Source of the DNA: Halomarina salina
GTDB lineage: Archaea; Halobacteriota; Halobacteria; Halobacteriales; Haloarculaceae
Length of the DNA stretch: 64,000 nucleotides
Assembly (NCBI RefSeq): GCF_023074835.1
Contig: NZ_JALLGW010000006.1
Location: 1-64,000, forward strand
Direction: 5' to 3'
The position numbers were made by a program, and so were the translations under genes. This document shows positions 51,148 through 59,560 of this stretch, piece after piece (positions within the stretch are counted from its first letter, which is position 1; every line of letters starts with the position of its first letter). Under the pieces are notes generated by a model. That model was not told where the DNA came from. It worked only from the letters and a program-made list of their open reading frames with translations, and searched no databases.

Positions 51148-52068
51148 CTACGCCGGGAACACGCCGTCCCGGACGCGCCTGGCGGCCGAGAGCCCGCGTT
51201 CGCCGAACGGCGACACCGCGAGCAGGGCGAGGTGGTCGCGCGTCGGGTGGAGGCGGGCGGCCGTCGCGAACGCGGAGACCGCCGTCGACGTCTCGCCGGT
51301 GGCCAGCGCCGCGAGGCCGCGTTCGCGGGCGGCAGCGGCGTCGAACGCCTCGGCGATGCCCGCCGCCTCGATGTCCTCGCGGTACTTCTCGCCGACGCGG
51401 TCGCGCGCACGGACGTCGTAGCCGGGCGTCCCCGTGACGTTGTCCCTGTGGTGCAGGCGCTCGGTGAGCGTCTCCGAGACGTACGCGAACTTCCAGCGCT
51501 TGGCCAGGCGGATGGTCAGGTCCCAGTCGCAGGCGACCGCGAAGTCGGTGTCGAACCCGCCGACGGCGCGGACGCACTCGGTTCGAAGTAACTGACTGGA
51601 GTGAGGCAGTACCTGCATCCGCAGGAGCACCTCGGGGTACACGTCGCCCTCGACGCCGGTCGCCACGCGCTCGACGACCGCCCCCGTCCGCTCCTCGGTG
51701 ATGACGCCCGCGGTGTACGCGCCGCAGTAGTCGTCGCCGTGCTCTGCGAGGGCGTCGAGCTGGCGCTCGACCTTGGTCGGTCGCCAGCGGTCGTCGTCGC
51801 CGAAGACGCCGACGTACTCGCCACGTGCGGCGTCCACGCCGCGGTTCATCGTCGCCGGGATGCCCCGGTTCTCCTCGTTGTGGAACACGCGAACGCGGTC
51901 GTCGTCCGCGTACCCCGCCAGCACCGCTCTGGTGCCGTCGGTCGAACCGTCGTTCACGACGACGACCTCGCAGTCCTCGTGGCTCTGTGCCAGCACGCTC
52001 TCGATAGCCCCCTCGACGTAGTCGGCGCGGTTGTAGGTCGGAATCACCGCGCTCACCAGCCCCTCCAT
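51148..52068 (-). CDS. GT2 family glycosyltransferase
   Basis: 306 residues from ATG 52068; a longer frame to 52149 runs into the promoter. GT-A: VSAVIPTYNRADYVEGAI near 5, VVVNDGSTDGT near 37, VGVFGDDDRWRPTKVERQ near 88 (DxD-like), ACDWDLTIRLAKRW near 180 (acceptor acid). A helical tail ends near 306. Probably adds one sugar to a lipid-linked intermediate. Divergent from the aminotransferase operon, with a box for each direction in 52092-52147. Confidence 0.9.
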   Translation of the reverse strand: MEGLVSAVIPTYNRADYVEGAIESVLAQSHEDCEVVVVNDGSTDGTRAVLAGYADDDRVRVFHNEENRGIPATMNRGVDAARGEYVGVFGDDDRWRPTKVERQLDALAEHGDDYCGAYTAGVITEERTGAVVERVATGVEGDVYPEVLLRMQVLPHSSQLLRTECVRAVGGFDTDFAVACDWDLTIRLAKRWKFAYVSETLTERLHHRDNVTGTPGYDVRARDRVGEKYREDIEAAGIAEAFDAAAARERGLAALATGETSTAVSAFATAARLHPTRDHLALLAVSPFGERGLSAARRVRDGVFPA

Positions 52069-52091
52069 ACCCGCACCACCCGACTCGGGGC

Positions 52092-52100
52092 CATTGCTAC
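52092..52100 (-). promoter_or_regulatory. Variant NTAACAAAG-type promoter box
   Basis: Minus-strand GTAGCAATG, 32 bp before the GT2 ATG at 52068. Confidence 0.4.
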
Positions 52101-52138
52101 CCGCTGCATACCGGCGATAACCGTCCAGTAGAGAGGAG

Positions 52139-52147
52139 GTAACAAAC
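52139..52147 (+). promoter_or_regulatory. NTAACAAAG-type promoter box
   Basis: GTAACAAAC, 33 bp before the aminotransferase ATG at 52172. A GGAGG lies directly before the box. Confidence 0.5.
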
Positions 52148-52171
52148 ACCCTAGGTGTTCAGTCATCGGTA

Positions 52172-53431
52172 ATGACCGACCAGGATGAGTCTCACGACGC
52201 GCGCGCAGGCGTCGCGTTCACCGACATCTACGTCGACGACGACATCGTCGACCGGGTGAGCGACACGCTGCGCAGCACGCGCTACGTCAAGGGGGAGCGC
52301 GTCGAGCGATTCGAGGCCGCCTTCGCCGACCGGTGTGGCACCGACCACGCCGTCGGCGTCAACAGCGGCACGGCCGCCCTCCTGCTGTCGATGCAGTCCG
52401 CCGGCATCGGCCCCGGCGACGAGGTGTTCGTCCCCGGCCACACGTTCTTCGCCAGCGTCAGCCCCGTCCTCCACCTCGGCGCGACGCCCGTCTTCGTCGA
52501 CGTGGACCCGCGAACCTGCACGATGGACCCGGACGACCTCGCCGCGAAGGCCGAGCGCGCCGAGAACCCGACCGCCGTCGTCCCGGTCCACCTCTACGGC
52601 CAGCTCGCCGATCTGGACGCGATTCTCGACGTTGCCGACGACCACGACCTCACCGTCGTCGAGGACGCGTGCCAGGCGCACTTCGCCACCCGCGACGGCC
52701 ACACGGCCGGCGCGTCCGGCGACGCCGGCGCGTTCAGCTTCTACCCCTCGAAGAACATGACCGTCGGCGGCGACGGCGGCATGCTCGTCACGGACGACGC
52801 CGACCTGGCGACTCGCGCCCGCCGACTGCGCGACCACGGCCGCGACGAGGAGGGCGTCCACCGCGAGGTCGGCCTCAACTACCGCATGAGCGAGGTGAGT
52901 GCAGCAGTCGGCCGCGAACAGCTCGACCGCGTCCAGGAGTGGAACGACGCCCGCGCCGCCGCCGCCGCCCGGTACGACGGCCTGCTGGCGGCCGTCGACG
53001 GCGTCGAGACGCCGACCGTCGCCGACGGCGCACAGCACGTCTACCACCTCTACGTCGTCCAGGTCCCCGCCGCCGACCGCGACCCGCTGCGCGACTACCT
53101 GGCGGCACGGGACATCGAGACGGGCGTCCACTACGAGACGCCGGCCCACCAGCACCCGGCCGTCGCCGAGCGCGTCGGCGACGTCAGCCTGCCCCGGACC
53201 GAGGCGCTCTGTGACCGCATCGTCTCGCTCCCGATGCACCCGCGCATCGCACCCGAGGACGTCGAGACGGTCTGTGCGGCCGTCGCGTCGTACTTCGAGG
53301 GAAAACAGGGAGGCGTCGCCGAGTCGGAACCGGACGACCCAGCCGACTCCGGCACGACCGAGTCCGACCCCGAGGAGCCGACCGACACCTCGCCAGCCCG
53401 CACCGACGGCGGTCGAGAGGAGTCGCAGTGA
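52172..53431 (+). CDS. DegT/DnrJ/EryC1/StrS-type sugar aminotransferase
   Basis: 419 residues. PLP fold type I: GVNSGTAALLLSMQSAGIGPGD near 65, FVDVDPRTCTMDP near 108, VEDACQAHFA near 165, and FSFYPSKNMTVGGDGG with the Schiff-base Lys at residue 194; YRMSEVSAAVGREQL near 235. These enzymes aminate a keto sugar nucleotide using glutamate. A 40-residue acidic Pro/Thr/Glu tail follows the core, longer than usual. It overlaps the Gfo/Idh gene by GTGA, the classical pairing for oxidising then aminating C3 or C4 of a UDP-sugar. Confidence 0.93.
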   Translation: MTDQDESHDARAGVAFTDIYVDDDIVDRVSDTLRSTRYVKGERVERFEAAFADRCGTDHAVGVNSGTAALLLSMQSAGIGPGDEVFVPGHTFFASVSPVLHLGATPVFVDVDPRTCTMDPDDLAAKAERAENPTAVVPVHLYGQLADLDAILDVADDHDLTVVEDACQAHFATRDGHTAGASGDAGAFSFYPSKNMTVGGDGGMLVTDDADLATRARRLRDHGRDEEGVHREVGLNYRMSEVSAAVGREQLDRVQEWNDARAAAAARYDGLLAAVDGVETPTVADGAQHVYHLYVVQVPAADRDPLRDYLAARDIETGVHYETPAHQHPAVAERVGDVSLPRTEALCDRIVSLPMHPRIAPEDVETVCAAVASYFEGKQGGVAESEPDDPADSGTTESDPEEPTDTSPARTDGGREESQ

Positions 53432-54468
53432 GCCGCGACTACGCCGTCATCGGGACGGGCTACTGGGGGTCGAACCACGTCCGCGTCGGAGCCGAACTGC
53501 TCGACGAGGGTCACCTCGACTCGCTGACCATCTGCGACATCGACGAGGAGCGGGTCGTGGACCTCGCGAGCAACCACGGCGTCGACTACACCACCGACTA
53601 CGCGACGCTGGCCGACCGCGGCGTCGACGCGGCCGTCGTCGCCGCCCCCTCGCCGACCCACCGCGCCATCGCGACCGACCTGCTGGAGGCGGGGGTCGAC
53701 CTGCTCGTCGAGAAACCGCTCGCGCTGTCGAGCGACGACGCGTGGGCTATCGTCGACGCCGCCGAGCGCAACGACCGCGTGCTCGCGGCGGGCCACATCT
53801 TCCGGTACCACCCCGCGCTCTGCGACCTGAAGCGGCGCATCGACCGCGGCGAACTCGGCGACGTCCGCTACCTCAACACGAACCGGTTCGCCTACCGCGC
53901 GCCCCGCCCCGACGCCGGCGCGCTGTTCTCGCTGGCCGTCCACGACGTCGACATCTACAGCTGGCTGCTCGACCGCGACCCCGAGCGCGTCTACTGCACG
54001 CTGGACGCGACCGTCCGCGACGGCGTCGACGAGACGGCGACGCTCACGCTCAGCTACGGCGACGGCACGACCGGCGTCGTCAACGAGTCGTGGAACGTCC
54101 CCGTCTTCGACAAGCGCCGGGACCTCACCGTCGTCGGCACCGAACGCTCGGCGCACGTCGACTACCTCCAGAACACCGAACTCGAACTCCACGACGCGAC
54201 GATGGTCCGCGACGGCGACGCGATTCACGCCCGCCAGGAGGGGAGTCGCGTCCACGAGACCGCCGCCTACGAACCGCTCCGCGCCGAGATCGAGGCGTTC
54301 CTCGAGTCGTGCGAGACACGCGAGCCACCGCGCGGGTCCGGCCGCGTCGGGGCACGGGCGGTCGAACTGCTCGAACGCGCCGCGGAGTCCGCCCGGACGG
54401 GACAGGCCGTCGACGTCTCGCTCGGGACGCGCCGCCCCGCTGACGCCCTCGCCGAACGGTCGCGCTAG
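53428..54468 (+). CDS. Gfo/Idh/MocA family oxidoreductase (WlbA-like candidate)
   Basis: 346 residues from GTG 53428, overlapping the aminotransferase stop. IGTGYWGSNHVRV near 5 (Rossmann), LLVEKPLALSS near 93 (catalytic Lys), AAGHIFRYHPAL near 116 and AVHDVDIYSWLL near 167 (conserved His). GYWGSNHVR and coupling to a DegT aminotransferase resemble WlbA, which oxidises C3 of UDP-GlcNAc uronic acid before amination. A UDP-sugar 6-dehydrogenase is present at 10171. The substrate remains an inference. Confidence 0.9.
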   Translation: MSRDYAVIGTGYWGSNHVRVGAELLDEGHLDSLTICDIDEERVVDLASNHGVDYTTDYATLADRGVDAAVVAAPSPTHRAIATDLLEAGVDLLVEKPLALSSDDAWAIVDAAERNDRVLAAGHIFRYHPALCDLKRRIDRGELGDVRYLNTNRFAYRAPRPDAGALFSLAVHDVDIYSWLLDRDPERVYCTLDATVRDGVDETATLTLSYGDGTTGVVNESWNVPVFDKRRDLTVVGTERSAHVDYLQNTELELHDATMVRDGDAIHARQEGSRVHETAAYEPLRAEIEAFLESCETREPPRGSGRVGARAVELLERAAESARTGQAVDVSLGTRRPADALAERSR

Positions 54469-54520
54469 CGGGTGGGTCCGACGGGATGCTATACTGTTAG
54501 TTGGTAGCCTTATCGTCCAT

Positions 54521-54536
54521 CCTACAAAGTTGTAGG
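54521..54536. promoter_or_regulatory. Dyad overlapping the probable promoter of the zinc-ribbon gene
   Basis: CCTACAA-AG-TTGTAGG is a near-palindrome whose CTACAAAG half lies 34 bp before the ATG at 54556, where the recurring box sits in other genes. A protein bound here would cover the promoter. Confidence 0.45.
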
Positions 54537-54555
54537 TACCGAGTTGGTGACACTA

Positions 54556-54714
54556 ATGCCCCAATGTACACACTGCAGCGGCCACATCTCCCAGCGGTTC
54601 ATGACGGTCTTCGGCGACGAGAACAGCCAGGTCTACGCCTGCCCCAACTGCTCCGCGAACGCGGGTATCGCGGAGGTCGCCCGTCTCCGCGCCGGGACGA
54701 AGTGGCAACAGTGA
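54556..54714 (+). CDS. Small zinc-ribbon protein (DUF7563-like)
   Basis: 52 residues, too short for many gene finders. Two CxxC pairs, CTHCSGHISQRF and CPNCSANAGIAE, bracket a short domain like the haloarchaeal DUF7563 family (zinc-ribbon). The first pair is at residues 4-7. Role in DNA or RNA binding is plausible but unproven. It stands between the Gfo/Idh gene and a phosphorylase on the other strand. Confidence 0.8.
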   Translation: MPQCTHCSGHISQRFMTVFGDENSQVYACPNCSANAGIAEVARLRAGTKWQQ

Positions 54715-54744
54715 CGACGGACGGACGATAGTCGATTCTTGTGG

Positions 54745-55500
54745 TCAGGACACCGTGACGTACGCCGACAGCGCCGCAGCCGTCGGGTCGAGTAGTTCAA
54801 CCAGATTGTCCTCGCTCTCGGGCACCCAGCCGTCGGGGTCGAGGTAGTCTCCGACCTCGTGGACGGTCGCCGTCGCGACACCCCGATAGCGACAGACCGC
54901 CCAGAGCGCCGCCGTCTCCATACACAGCGACAGCACTCCCTCGTCGCGGTAGTGACGGAGTTCGGGGAGCGTCTCCCGGTACATCGCGCTCGTCGTCCAC
55001 GTCGGTCCACGAGCGGTGTCGACACCGGCGCTCGCAAGCGACTCGTCGAGCGCGTCGACGAGTGTCGGTGTCGGCGCGACCGGGTCGTCGTGGTCGAGGT
55101 AGTGGTACGAGACGCCCTCGTCTCGAATCGCGCTGGTCGGGAGGACGGCCGTCGTGGGGTCGAGGTCGGACTGGAGCGACGCACCCCCGCCGAGGTAGAC
55201 GACTGCCTGCGCCCCGGAGGCGACGACGTTCTCAGTTACGATGGCCGCGACGGGCGCGCCGATACCGACCTCGTGGACCGGGACGTAGCCGACCGAGTCG
55301 GAGAGCACGAGACAGCGCTGGGAGCGCACGATGTCGACCGTCTCGACGGCACGCTCCTCGACGTGGTCGGTCAGGTGCGCCTGGAAGCCAAGCAGAATCG
55401 CTGGCGGGAGGTCGGGAACGCCGCCGCCCTGTGCGTCGAGCGCATCCCTGGGCGAGAACAGCGCCTCTGCACCGTGTTTCTCGGGGTAGTTCGGAATCAT
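54745..55500 (-). CDS. Nucleoside phosphorylase family protein
   Basis: 251 residues. Family features: PAILLGFQAHLTDHVEE near 33, HEVGIGAPVAAIVTENVVASGA near 76 (phosphate/ribose region), and VLSLCMETAALWAVCRYRGV near 190 with the METxA-type motif where Met-Glu contacts the ribose. The group includes uridine and purine phosphorylases and AMP nucleosidases. No substrate assignment possible. Isolated from the sugar genes by orientation and function. Confidence 0.88.
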   Translation of the reverse strand: MIPNYPEKHGAEALFSPRDALDAQGGGVPDLPPAILLGFQAHLTDHVEERAVETVDIVRSQRCLVLSDSVGYVPVHEVGIGAPVAAIVTENVVASGAQAVVYLGGGASLQSDLDPTTAVLPTSAIRDEGVSYHYLDHDDPVAPTPTLVDALDESLASAGVDTARGPTWTTSAMYRETLPELRHYRDEGVLSLCMETAALWAVCRYRGVATATVHEVGDYLDPDGWVPESEDNLVELLDPTAAALSAYVTVS

Positions 55501-55709
55501 ACACCCGTGGTCGAAACGGCCCGAGAAACCGGTTGCGGGAGTGTGCTAGGAGCGAGCACCACACACGAATGTCCGTGCGTCGTATCGGGAACACGACGCG
55601 TTGGCGATTCCAGCGTTCGCAGAACACCGGCGACAGGTGTCGCCTCCCATCGTCGTGGGTCAGACCGTCACAGGCAGGAACCCCGATAGCCGACCAGCCG
55701 GTTGGCTGA

Positions 55710-56498
55710 TCAGTCGTGGTCGAGCCACGACGCCGTCAGGCGGATTCGGTTGCCGTCGAGGGTCGTGTACGCCGGTTCGAACGGCGGGAAGTCGAGCGCG
55801 CGGATGAGGTCGTAGGTGTCCTGCCGGACCACCGGGTCGTGACTGACGAGGCGTTTCGCGGGAATCTCCTTGCGGTCAACGAGGCTGTCCTTCGCGTGGA
55901 AGTACCGCGGGCCGTCGAACTCGTCCTGTGGCGTGCCCATGTCGTCTATCTCGCCCGAGACGATGTGCGGGAGGTACTCCTCGAACAGGTCGACGGAGGC
56001 CTCACAGACCTTCTCGTAGAGGCTTCGCGCCGTGTCCTCTTCGGTGATGGGCGCGAAGTTCCGGCCGATGACGGCCCCCGCGTCGACGTCCTCGACCATG
56101 ACGTGGAGCGTCGTCCCGTGTCGCCAGTGGTCGTCGGCGCGGGCGTTGAGGATGGAGTGGCTGAACACGTTCGACCCACGGTAGCGGGGCAGTTCTGCCT
56201 GGTGGAGGTTGAGCGCCAGGCGCTCGGGGTGGTCGAGCAGCTCCCCGTCGAGGATGTTCGGGTAGTAGACGCTGAGCAGGTAGTCGATCTCGTGCTCCAG
56301 CACGCGACGCTCCTCGTCGAGCGTCGCCACCTCGTAGCCGTACTCCAGGGCACGCTCGTGGACCGACCCGTCCCACCAGCCGTCGTGGTCGCGGGGGTAG
56401 GTGACGACGAGGTCGACGTCGACGTCGGGGTGGTCGTGGAGGCGAGCGAGGCAGGTCTCGCCCAGCGGGTGGCTACCGAAGAACGCGACGCTGGTCAT
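55710..56498 (-). CDS. Formyltransferase-fold protein (candidate sugar N-formyltransferase)
   Basis: 262 residues. The N-terminal Rossmann-like domain has VAFFGSHPLGETCL near 4; the catalytic region is LALNLHQAELPRYRGSNVFSHS near 95-115 followed by VEDVDAGAVIG near 134, matching the Asn-His-Asp triad (Asn and His of NLH, Asp of DVDAG) of N10-formyl-THF-dependent formyltransferases. It lacks the tRNA-binding C-terminal OB domain of methionyl-tRNA formyltransferase, and lies among sugar genes, so N-formylation of an amino sugar is the favoured role. Other one-carbon roles remain possible. Confidence 0.85.
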   Translation of the reverse strand: MTSVAFFGSHPLGETCLARLHDHPDVDVDLVVTYPRDHDGWWDGSVHERALEYGYEVATLDEERRVLEHEIDYLLSVYYPNILDGELLDHPERLALNLHQAELPRYRGSNVFSHSILNARADDHWRHGTTLHVMVEDVDAGAVIGRNFAPITEEDTARSLYEKVCEASVDLFEEYLPHIVSGEIDDMGTPQDEFDGPRYFHAKDSLVDRKEIPAKRLVSHDPVVRQDTYDLIRALDFPPFEPAYTTLDGNRIRLTASWLDHD

Positions 56499-56577
56499 GT
56501 GCGTCCCCTCCGGGGAGACGACGGAATGACTGTCGGTTCGGTGCTGGGGAAGAACACGCTCGACGGCTGATGATCGG

Positions 56578-58482
56578 TCACTGCTCGCCCCCTGACCCGG
56601 CGCTCGTCCCCGGCGTCCGACTGGTCGTCGCAGCGGCGGGCGTGGGCGGCGCGACGCTCGCCGGGCCGTCGACGCGTTCGCGCTCCAGTTCGAGCAGGTT
56701 CGTCAGCGCCATCAGGTGGGAGCCGACCTCGTACGCGCCCTTGAACTGCTGGTCGGGGACGTCGATGCGGCCGTCGGTAGTGACGAACCGGAGCGGGACG
56801 CCCAGGCCGCTCTCGGCGGCGAGGTCCGTCCCGCGGTCGTTCGCGCCGTCCAGCCAGCGCATCGCGCGGCCGAGTTCGGCGTCGTAGTCGCGCCGTCCCC
56901 CGGCGGCGTAGTAGTGGGCCACCGCGTTGACGAAGAACGTCTGGTGACAGGCGTAGAGGAAGTCCCAGTGCGGCCGGCGGTCGGTCCTCCCGAGTCGGCG
57001 GCGGAGTTCGAACCCCCACCGGGTCCATCGATCGGGGTCCTCCCAGACGAACGCGCCGTCCTCGCGCATCCGGTGCTCTATCGTGTAGTCGAGGACGGCC
57101 GCGACGTTCTCCAGGTAGCCGGGGCGGTCGGTCACCTCGATGGCCCGGCAGAGCCCCCAGAGGGCGTACAGCTGGTTCTGGTGGCGACGGGTCGTCGGGT
57201 TGTCGAACGCGAACAGCGTCCCCCAGCCGTCCTGCCGGTCGACGACGCTCGCCATCCCGCGGTCGATGGCCTCGCGCACGTCCGGGGCCGGTCGGCGCTC
57301 GTAGAGGTACGTCCAGCCGTACAGCACCAGCGCGTCCTCGCTGTGGTCGAAGCCGGTGCGAGGGGCGGCGTGGTCGAACAGGTCGCGGGCGCGGTCGAGG
57401 TACCGGCCGTCGAACACGTCGCTCGCCAGCGCGAACGCGCAGGTCAGCGGCCCGAGCCCGTAGCTCGACAGCTCGTCCAGCGCCCCGTCGTCGACCTGCT
57501 CCTCGAAGTAGGTCAACTCACGGCGGAGTTTCGCGTCGTGCTCGTCGGTGCCGTGCGCCGAGACGCGCCACTGCATCGCGCCCATCAGCGCGAACGGGGC
57601 GTAGCGCCACTGCGCGTCGTCTCGCGCGGTCCAGTTCGTCGGTCGGCCCTCGGCGTCGACCTCGTAGGTCAGCTCGCGGGCGACGTGGCCCCCCTCGCCG
57701 TCGTCGAGCCAGAACCCGGCCTCCTCGGCGGGCCGGAACAGGCAGTCGAGGGCGCGCGACAGGTCGCCCTCGCGGTCGGCGGGACGGGCGCTCAGGACGA
57801 GGTACGCGGCGTCCTCGGGCGCTCCCCGGGGCCGGCCGTCGTCACCGGGCGCGTTCAGCCGCGCCGTCGCGCGGTCGGCGTGGGCGACGAACGGCCGCTG
57901 GAGGGCGTCGGGCGCGAACGTCGCGAGCTTCGAGTGGAGCCAGTATGGGTGCTGGTAGACGAGTCGGTACTCGGCGAGCGACCAGTCCGGTTCCAGCAGG
58001 GCGCGAGCGTCGCTCGGTTCGTAGTACCGCATCCGGTACTTCCCGCCCGCCTCGTACGGCGAGCGCGGCGTCGGAATCGAGAGGACGAACCGCCCGTCGG
58101 GCGCGACGACGCGGCGCACCTCGGCGGTGAGCGCCGCGACGTCGAGGAACCGCCAGTCGTACGGCCCGACGCAGACCGCCGCGTCGAACTGGTCGTCCGG
58201 GAACGGGAGGCGCGGCGACTCGGGCGGAACCCGCTCGTAGCGCCCGACGCGGTCGCCGAGCACCGTTTCGGCGCGCTCGCTCGCGGCGTCGGCGAAGTCC
58301 ACGCGGGTCACCGACTCGGCGGTCAGTCCCTCGGTGACGGTCGTCTCGCTGGCGACGTCGAGGACGTGCCCGCGCTCGCCGAACAGGTCCAGCGCCTGCT
58401 CGCGTTCGGCGTCGCGGAGGTACTGCGTGAGGGGGTCGGCGGGCGGCTGGTCGACCCAGCGCGTCAGCGTCTCCTCACGCAC
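56578..58482 (-). CDS. Class I SAM methyltransferase fused to an alpha/alpha six-hairpin domain
   Basis: 634 residues. Residues about 35-190 form a Rossmann methyltransferase with a weak motif I (GHVLDVASETTVTEG), motif IV-like AAVCVGPYDWRFLDVAAL and a post-motif VVAPDGRFVLSIPTP. From about 240 to 600 the sequence is a helical toroid like the protein at 13952-15148 (QNQLYALWGLCRAIEV, HWDFLYACHQTFFVNAVAHY). The last 40 residues are Ala/Pro/Thr low complexity. A fused sugar O-methylase plus glycan-binding or trimming domain is plausible. Eighty base pairs from the formyltransferase, same strand, probably co-transcribed. Confidence 0.83.
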   Translation of the reverse strand: MREETLTRWVDQPPADPLTQYLRDAEREQALDLFGERGHVLDVASETTVTEGLTAESVTRVDFADAASERAETVLGDRVGRYERVPPESPRLPFPDDQFDAAVCVGPYDWRFLDVAALTAEVRRVVAPDGRFVLSIPTPRSPYEAGGKYRMRYYEPSDARALLEPDWSLAEYRLVYQHPYWLHSKLATFAPDALQRPFVAHADRATARLNAPGDDGRPRGAPEDAAYLVLSARPADREGDLSRALDCLFRPAEEAGFWLDDGEGGHVARELTYEVDAEGRPTNWTARDDAQWRYAPFALMGAMQWRVSAHGTDEHDAKLRRELTYFEEQVDDGALDELSSYGLGPLTCAFALASDVFDGRYLDRARDLFDHAAPRTGFDHSEDALVLYGWTYLYERRPAPDVREAIDRGMASVVDRQDGWGTLFAFDNPTTRRHQNQLYALWGLCRAIEVTDRPGYLENVAAVLDYTIEHRMREDGAFVWEDPDRWTRWGFELRRRLGRTDRRPHWDFLYACHQTFFVNAVAHYYAAGGRRDYDAELGRAMRWLDGANDRGTDLAAESGLGVPLRFVTTDGRIDVPDQQFKGAYEVGSHLMALTNLLELERERVDGPASVAPPTPAAATTSRTPGTSAGSGGEQ

Positions 58483-58663
58483 GGCGACCCCTCCTGGGGA
58501 CGGTGTGTCGCGGTGTAGTCGTGTTCATGGACGGTGTTGCCGTGGCGTCCGCATCAGTAGTCGCGACATACCTCCCACGAATACGGAGCATCGACGAGCC
58601 CACGCGAGACGAGCGGGAATCCCGAGCACGCTGGCGAGGAGTGCACCGTCTCGCCGCTGTCGG

Positions 58664-59119
58664 TCACTCCCCGGTGAGTTCGATGTCCTCGGGAACGAGG
58701 GAGAATCCGAGCGTCCGGAAGTCGCTATCGAAGGCGAAGACGTGGTCGATGTCACGCTCCGCGGCGAGCACGCCGGTCGTGTGGTCGACGAACGAAATTT
58801 GCTGGTCGTCGTACCGCTCGAACTGCTCGGCTGCGGCCTCGAACGTCGGTCGCCCGACGGGGAGACGGTTGATACTGTCCGACCCTCTGATAGCGCGAAG
58901 CGCCCTCGTGGCGACGCTGTGGCCCAGTTTGTACAGCGCCAGTGTCGCGAACTCCGAGAGAACGGACTGGGACGTGTACATCGGTCGGTACGGAACGTCG
59001 CCGGACCGAATCCCATCGAACAGGCGGGTCGCCTCGTCGTGGTGTGCGTCGTCCTCGTCGGCCCGCGCGTAGAACGCCCCGGTATCGACGAATATCGGCG
59101 TCGCGCCGTCACGGCTCAC
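58664..59119 (-). CDS. PIN-domain ribonuclease toxin (VapC-like)
   Basis: 151 residues from GTG 59119, overlapping the preceding gene by GTGA. PIN acidic residues: FVDTGAFYARADEDD near 10, SQSVLSEFATLA near 50 and VFAFDSDFRTLGF near 128, four Asp/Glu in the usual order. VapC toxins cleave RNA, often tRNA, and are neutralised by a co-transcribed antitoxin. Length is typical. Confidence 0.9.
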   Translation of the reverse strand: MSRDGATPIFVDTGAFYARADEDDAHHDEATRLFDGIRSGDVPYRPMYTSQSVLSEFATLALYKLGHSVATRALRAIRGSDSINRLPVGRPTFEAAAEQFERYDDQQISFVDHTTGVLAAERDIDHVFAFDSDFRTLGFSLVPEDIELTGE

Positions 59120-59472
59120 GCCGACCGCTCACCGTAGAGGACGGCGTCGACGTTCTCCGAGACGTCCGACTCGCCCGACGCTCCCGGTTCGAACGACCAG
59201 AACGGATCATTCGGGTCGACAGCGTGTGCCGACTCGGTCCCGTCAATTCTCCACCAGACGACCCGACCGGCCGTCTTTCGACTGGCGAGGTGCCCCTGCT
59301 CTTCGAGCGTCCGGAGCTTCCGGCGGGCGGTCTCCCGGGAACAGTCGAGTGTCTCCGCAACGTCACCGGACGTGACGACCGGACCGTCGACAGTGGCGAA
59401 GACACCGAGCACGTCGTCGAGCGTGACGCTCTCGGCGTAACGGCCGGTGTCGTCGCGCTCGTCCTTGCTCAT
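59116..59472 (-). CDS. Winged-helix antitoxin-like partner of the PIN protein
   Basis: 118 residues from ATG 59472; a longer frame to 59724 is not coding-like. The HTH occupies about 15-75: SVTLDDVLGVFATVDG, then VTSGDVAETLDCSRETARRKLRTLEEQGHLASRK, with a Trp-rich end VVWWRIDG. The C-terminal 40 residues are acidic and unstructured-looking, the usual place for toxin neutralisation. VapB antitoxins are more often AbrB or ribbon-helix-helix, so a winged-helix partner is less common. It probably represses the pair's own promoter. Confidence 0.83.
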   Translation of the reverse strand: MSKDERDDTGRYAESVTLDDVLGVFATVDGPVVTSGDVAETLDCSRETARRKLRTLEEQGHLASRKTAGRVVWWRIDGTESAHAVDPNDPFWSFEPGASGESDVSENVDAVLYGERSA

Positions 59473-59560
59473 AGAGGAACCGAACAGCCGCTGGCAGATA
59501 GCTCCTGTGGTGAACCCAACACGGGTACACCACACCGAGTGCGTTCCACACCGGATGCGG

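Noticed and set aside
52053-52094. A mini-ORF starting inside the box of the GT2 at 51148
   Set aside because: It overlaps the gene start by 16 nt and the main ATG is itself at the leaderless position, so the simpler reading is no leader ORF.
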